DNA from: Thermohalobaculum sp039513195
Lineage (GTDB): Bacteria > Pseudomonadota > Alphaproteobacteria > Rhodobacterales > Rhodobacteraceae
Assembly (NCBI GenBank): GCA_039513195.1
Contig: JBCCRM010000019.1
Location: forward strand, 25,090 to 89,089
Direction of reading: 5' to 3'
DNA: 64,000 nucleotides
A program made the position numbers and the translations under genes. Below, in pieces: positions 61,334-64,000 of the stretch. The notes under the pieces are model-generated. The model did not search any database, was not told where the DNA came from, and worked only from the letters and a program-made list of their open reading frames with translations. How positions within the stretch are numbered: position 1 is the stretch's first letter; every line of letters begins with the position of its first letter.

Positions 61334-63985
61334 ATGGAACTGTATTTCCTCGCCCTGCTGGTCATCATAATGGCGTTCGCACTCGGCTCCGGGTATCCGG
61401 TTGCCTTCGCGCTGCCCGGCTCGGCCATCATCACCTTCGCGGTCGCCGCCGCCGCCGGCTACATCTTCGCCGGCGATATCGATGCCTATTTCGCTCAGGA
61501 CGGGCCGGTGCAGTGGTCCTCCGCCGGGGTGATCAACCTGCGCGGAGTATATTGGGAACCCGAACGCGATACGCTGATCGCTATCCCCCTCTTCATCTTC
61601 ATGGGGATCATGCTGCAGCGCTCGAAGATTGCCGAGGATCTGCTGGTCACCATGGCCCAGCTCTTTGGACCGGTGCCCGGGGGTCTGGGTATCTCGGTGG
61701 TCGTGGTGGGCGCGCTTCTCGCCGCGACGACCGGCATCGTTGGTGCGACCGTTGTCGCGATGGGTTTGATCTCGCTGCCAGCAATGCTGCAGCGGAACTA
61801 TTCGAAACCGTTGGCGACAGGGACGATTGCAGCCTCCGGCACCTTGGGACAGATCATCCCACCATCGATCGTGTTGATCATCCTAGCCGACCAGCTGGCG
61901 AGCGCGGTAGACCAAGCGGACACCTCGCGCAAAGAGCTCTACAGGGCGTCGACCGGAGAGCTCTCCATGCCCTCGGAATTCGGCGTGGTCTCGACTTCGG
62001 CGGGGGATATGTTTCTAGGGGCACTGGTCCCCGGGCTCGTGCTGGTTGGGCTCTATATCCTGTTCATCCTCGGCTTTGCGTTCTTGCGTCCCCGCTTGGC
62101 GCCGGCCGTTCCCTACGAGGGCAAGTACGACGCCAAGTTCGCCGGGAAGGTCGCGCTGATTCTGATCCCGCCGCTGACGCTGATCTTCCTGGTGCTCGGC
62201 TCGATCATCGGTGGAATTGCGACGGTCAATCAGGCTGGGGCTATCGGCGCGACTGGGGCGTTGATCATGGCGGGCTACCGCCTCTATCCGGGGAGGGCAC
62301 TGACCTTCGTGCCGGCAATCCTCGCGCTGATTGCCGTGGGGGGCATCGCCTACGTCCTTTCCAACTACAACACCAACGTAAAGAACATCGTCACGGCGGA
62401 GGATGAGTTCGGTCTGACGCTTGCGATTAGTTTCGTCGGTCTGCTGGTGGTCGCAATCCTATGGAGCGGCTACCGCGCACTGATGATCGAGAACACGATG
62501 CGGGAGGTGATGCTGGACACGGCGAAGACCACCTCGCTGGTGTTCATCATTCTGCTCGGCGCTGCAATGCTGACCGCGGCCTTTCGTGCCTTCGGGGGCG
62601 AAGAGCTGGTTAAAAACTTTCTGGAGGGGCTGCCCGGAGGTTTCTGGACCAAATTCGTCATCGTAATGGCGGTGATTTTCGTCCTAGGCTTCTTCCTCGA
62701 CTTCATCGAAATCGCGGTGGTCGTTGTGCCCATCGTCACGCCGATCCTGCTGGCCGACCCATCGGCCAATGTTACAGCGGTGTGGTTGGGTGTGATGATC
62801 GGCCTCAACATCCAGACCTCGTTCCTGACACCGCCTTTCGGCTTTGCGCTCTTCTATCTGCGCGGTGTAGCACCGCCCAGCGTGCGCACCATACAGATGT
62901 ATCAAGGGGTCTGCGCCTTCATCGCCCTGCAGCTCATAGCCCTCGGCATCGTTGGGCTAAACCCGCAATTGGTGAATTATCTGCCCAACCGCGCCTCGCT
63001 GACGTCCGAGACGGCGCCACCGCCCCTGAACCCCAAGCTACAGTTCTGCATGGAAAACTACGTCTACGAGGAGTTCCAGGAGAATGGCGACAGCATTCGA
63101 CAGGCAATCGCGACCGCCAAAGCGCTGGATCTGAGCTATTTGCCGGAGGACCTTCGCGAGGAATTGGGCGAGGGTTTCGACGCCGCCGAGGAAAGCTTCG
63201 AAAAGATCGAAGAGATCAAGCGGGTCGAGGGTGAGTTGGCGGCGGAAGCGGTCGGCTTCCGACCGCTCCACACCCAAGTACGTGGCATAGAACGGGATGT
63301 TCGCGCGATCGAGGAACAGGTTGAGCGACAAGAACTGCGTATCCGCCGCAACCGTGACAACCCGGATGTGCAACAGGCGGCCGAAACGCAGATCGAAGCG
63401 CTGCAGACCGAAATCGCGGCGCTGGAAGCGCAGATCCCGCAGCCGTGGGAGGAGGCGCAGCAGAGCTACGGCGAGATCACGAAGGCCGAACGGACCGCCC
63501 GCCTGCAGTATCGCCGGACGGTGGACTCCGCCGCGGAGCCGGTCGAGGAGATGCTGGTGGTGATCCGCGACACTAACGCCCTCGCGGCCCTGGCGCCCCG
63601 AATAGCGGAGTTCCAGGAGGCCTATCCGACGCTGGAAAACGAGGCCGCCGTGCCTCTGCTGAAGGAGTTGGAATCGGCCCTTGGCGAGGTCGAGGGCGCC
63701 GGCGACATCCGGCGTCTGTTCGGCAAAGGTCGGCGCGAGATCGATGGCCGCAGGCCAGATCGGGAAGCGGGCGACGAGCAGATGGCCGCAGCCTTCGAGC
63801 TGTTCGAGAGCGATCTCGCCTGGCGGCAGCGCGCAAATCAAGAGCTGCTGGAGCCACTGGCCGCCTATGAGGCGGCGATTGCGGACACCATCGCGCTCCG
63901 GGCGCAGCCGCGCCTGCCCCGGGATCAAGCGCTCTATGTGGCCGCCTGCAGCGCCAGCCATCGGGACATCGCGTTGAACTTCTAA
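61334..63985 (+). CDS. TRAP transporter large permease (DctM family) with C-terminal coiled-coil extension
   Basis: The 883-residue protein starts with the DctM permease, about 560 residues and many helices, including IPLFIFMGIMLQRSKIAEDL, TGIVGATVVAMGLI, GTIAASGTLGQIIPPSI, and FVIVMAVIFVLGFFLDFIEIAVVV. The sodium/substrate path motifs SGTLGQIIPPS and LTPPFGFALFYL are intact. From about residue 565 a soluble, highly charged extension of some 300 residues follows, with clear heptads (IERDVRAIEEQVERQELRIR, IEALQTEIAALEAQI). Ordinary DctM proteins are about 430 residues. It is the last gene in the TRAP unit here. Confidence 0.9.
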   Translation: MELYFLALLVIIMAFALGSGYPVAFALPGSAIITFAVAAAAGYIFAGDIDAYFAQDGPVQWSSAGVINLRGVYWEPERDTLIAIPLFIFMGIMLQRSKIAEDLLVTMAQLFGPVPGGLGISVVVVGALLAATTGIVGATVVAMGLISLPAMLQRNYSKPLATGTIAASGTLGQIIPPSIVLIILADQLASAVDQADTSRKELYRASTGELSMPSEFGVVSTSAGDMFLGALVPGLVLVGLYILFILGFAFLRPRLAPAVPYEGKYDAKFAGKVALILIPPLTLIFLVLGSIIGGIATVNQAGAIGATGALIMAGYRLYPGRALTFVPAILALIAVGGIAYVLSNYNTNVKNIVTAEDEFGLTLAISFVGLLVVAILWSGYRALMIENTMREVMLDTAKTTSLVFIILLGAAMLTAAFRAFGGEELVKNFLEGLPGGFWTKFVIVMAVIFVLGFFLDFIEIAVVVVPIVTPILLADPSANVTAVWLGVMIGLNIQTSFLTPPFGFALFYLRGVAPPSVRTIQMYQGVCAFIALQLIALGIVGLNPQLVNYLPNRASLTSETAPPPLNPKLQFCMENYVYEEFQENGDSIRQAIATAKALDLSYLPEDLREELGEGFDAAEESFEKIEEIKRVEGELAAEAVGFRPLHTQVRGIERDVRAIEEQVERQELRIRRNRDNPDVQQAAETQIEALQTEIAALEAQIPQPWEEAQQSYGEITKAERTARLQYRRTVDSAAEPVEEMLVVIRDTNALAALAPRIAEFQEAYPTLENEAAVPLLKELESALGEVEGAGDIRRLFGKGRREIDGRRPDREAGDEQMAAAFELFESDLAWRQRANQELLEPLAAYEAAIADTIALRAQPRLPRDQALYVAACSASHRDIALNF

Positions 63986-64000
63986 CTGGCGTCCGGTTGC

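Noticed and set aside
63038..63961. 307-codon minus-strand frame opposite the DctM tail
   Set aside because: Considered because the DctM tail is unusual, but the plus-strand frame is continuous with the permease, has good heptad structure and shares its codon use.
1..64000. CRISPR array, prophage, insertion sequence or integrase
   Set aside because: No regularly spaced 20-40-bp repeats, transposase, recombinase, capsid or terminase motifs were seen on either strand; the repeats found are short intergenic elements.
1..64000. Riboswitches (for example Moco upstream of modABC or cobalamin elements)
   Set aside because: No conserved core sequence was recognised in the leaders examined.

Overview
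The window is high-GC, gene-dense DNA from a Gram-negative alphaproteobacterium. The best match is Rhodobacterales or a close relative. The evidence is the order of the division and cell-wall (dcw) cluster with rnpB and an amidase next to mraZ, a double cold-shock-domain protein, an FtsZ with a long linker ending in an alphaproteobacterial tail, LpxC and BamD, and TRAP transporters. No species is claimed.

Layout. 1-11.1 kb is mixed housekeeping: the 3' end of a GlxA/CdhR-type AraC regulator translationally coupled to a hotdog thioesterase, tRNA-Pro, a double cold-shock protein, a lipoprotein, DUF2147 and DUF427 proteins, an M24B aminopeptidase, a decayed LysR gene, a CLC chloride transporter, a second thioesterase and a D-lactate dehydrogenase-type flavoprotein. 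12.0-36.9 kb, almost all on the minus strand, is the envelope and division block. In transcription order it reads amidase, rnpB, mraZ-rsmH-ftsL-ftsI-murE-murF-mraY-murD-ftsW-murG-murC-murB-ddl-ftsQ-ftsA-ftsZ, a Rho-independent terminator, then lpxC, bamD and recN. Most dcw junctions overlap by ATGA or GTGA, so the genes are probably translationally coupled.

37-55.7 kb is an accessory surface-polysaccharide region: a Wza-type export lipoprotein, an ExoY-type sugar transferase, a DapA/NanA-type aldolase, an AAA+ ATPase, two methyltransferases, a sugar aminotransferase, glycosyltransferases, a PglD-like acetyltransferase, and glucose-1-phosphate cytidylyltransferase, CDP-glucose 4,6-dehydratase and a sugar epimerase. 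Together these suggest a CDP-linked, C-methylated deoxysugar added to a surface glycan. Within it lie a class III adenylate cyclase/TPR protein, a small acidic protein and a PPP-type phosphatase. 56.2-64 kb holds modABC (molybdate uptake, minus strand) and a divergent TRAP transporter whose two membrane subunits are unusually long.

The most unusual content is non-coding. There are three dispersed repeat families: (i) GC-rich stem-loops with a GGTGGGTGGG-type loop, in which the outer arms differ between copies but stay complementary within each copy (7.2, 21.9, 22.1 kb, and a G-quadruplex-bearing relative at 53.3 kb); (ii) an exactly 105-bp element with three copies (11.4, 46.0, 51.0 kb); (iii) a roughly 135-151-bp element with three copies (44.3, 46.2, 51.4 kb) ending in a hairpin with compensatory change. 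No insertion sequence, prophage, CRISPR array or complete defence system was seen.
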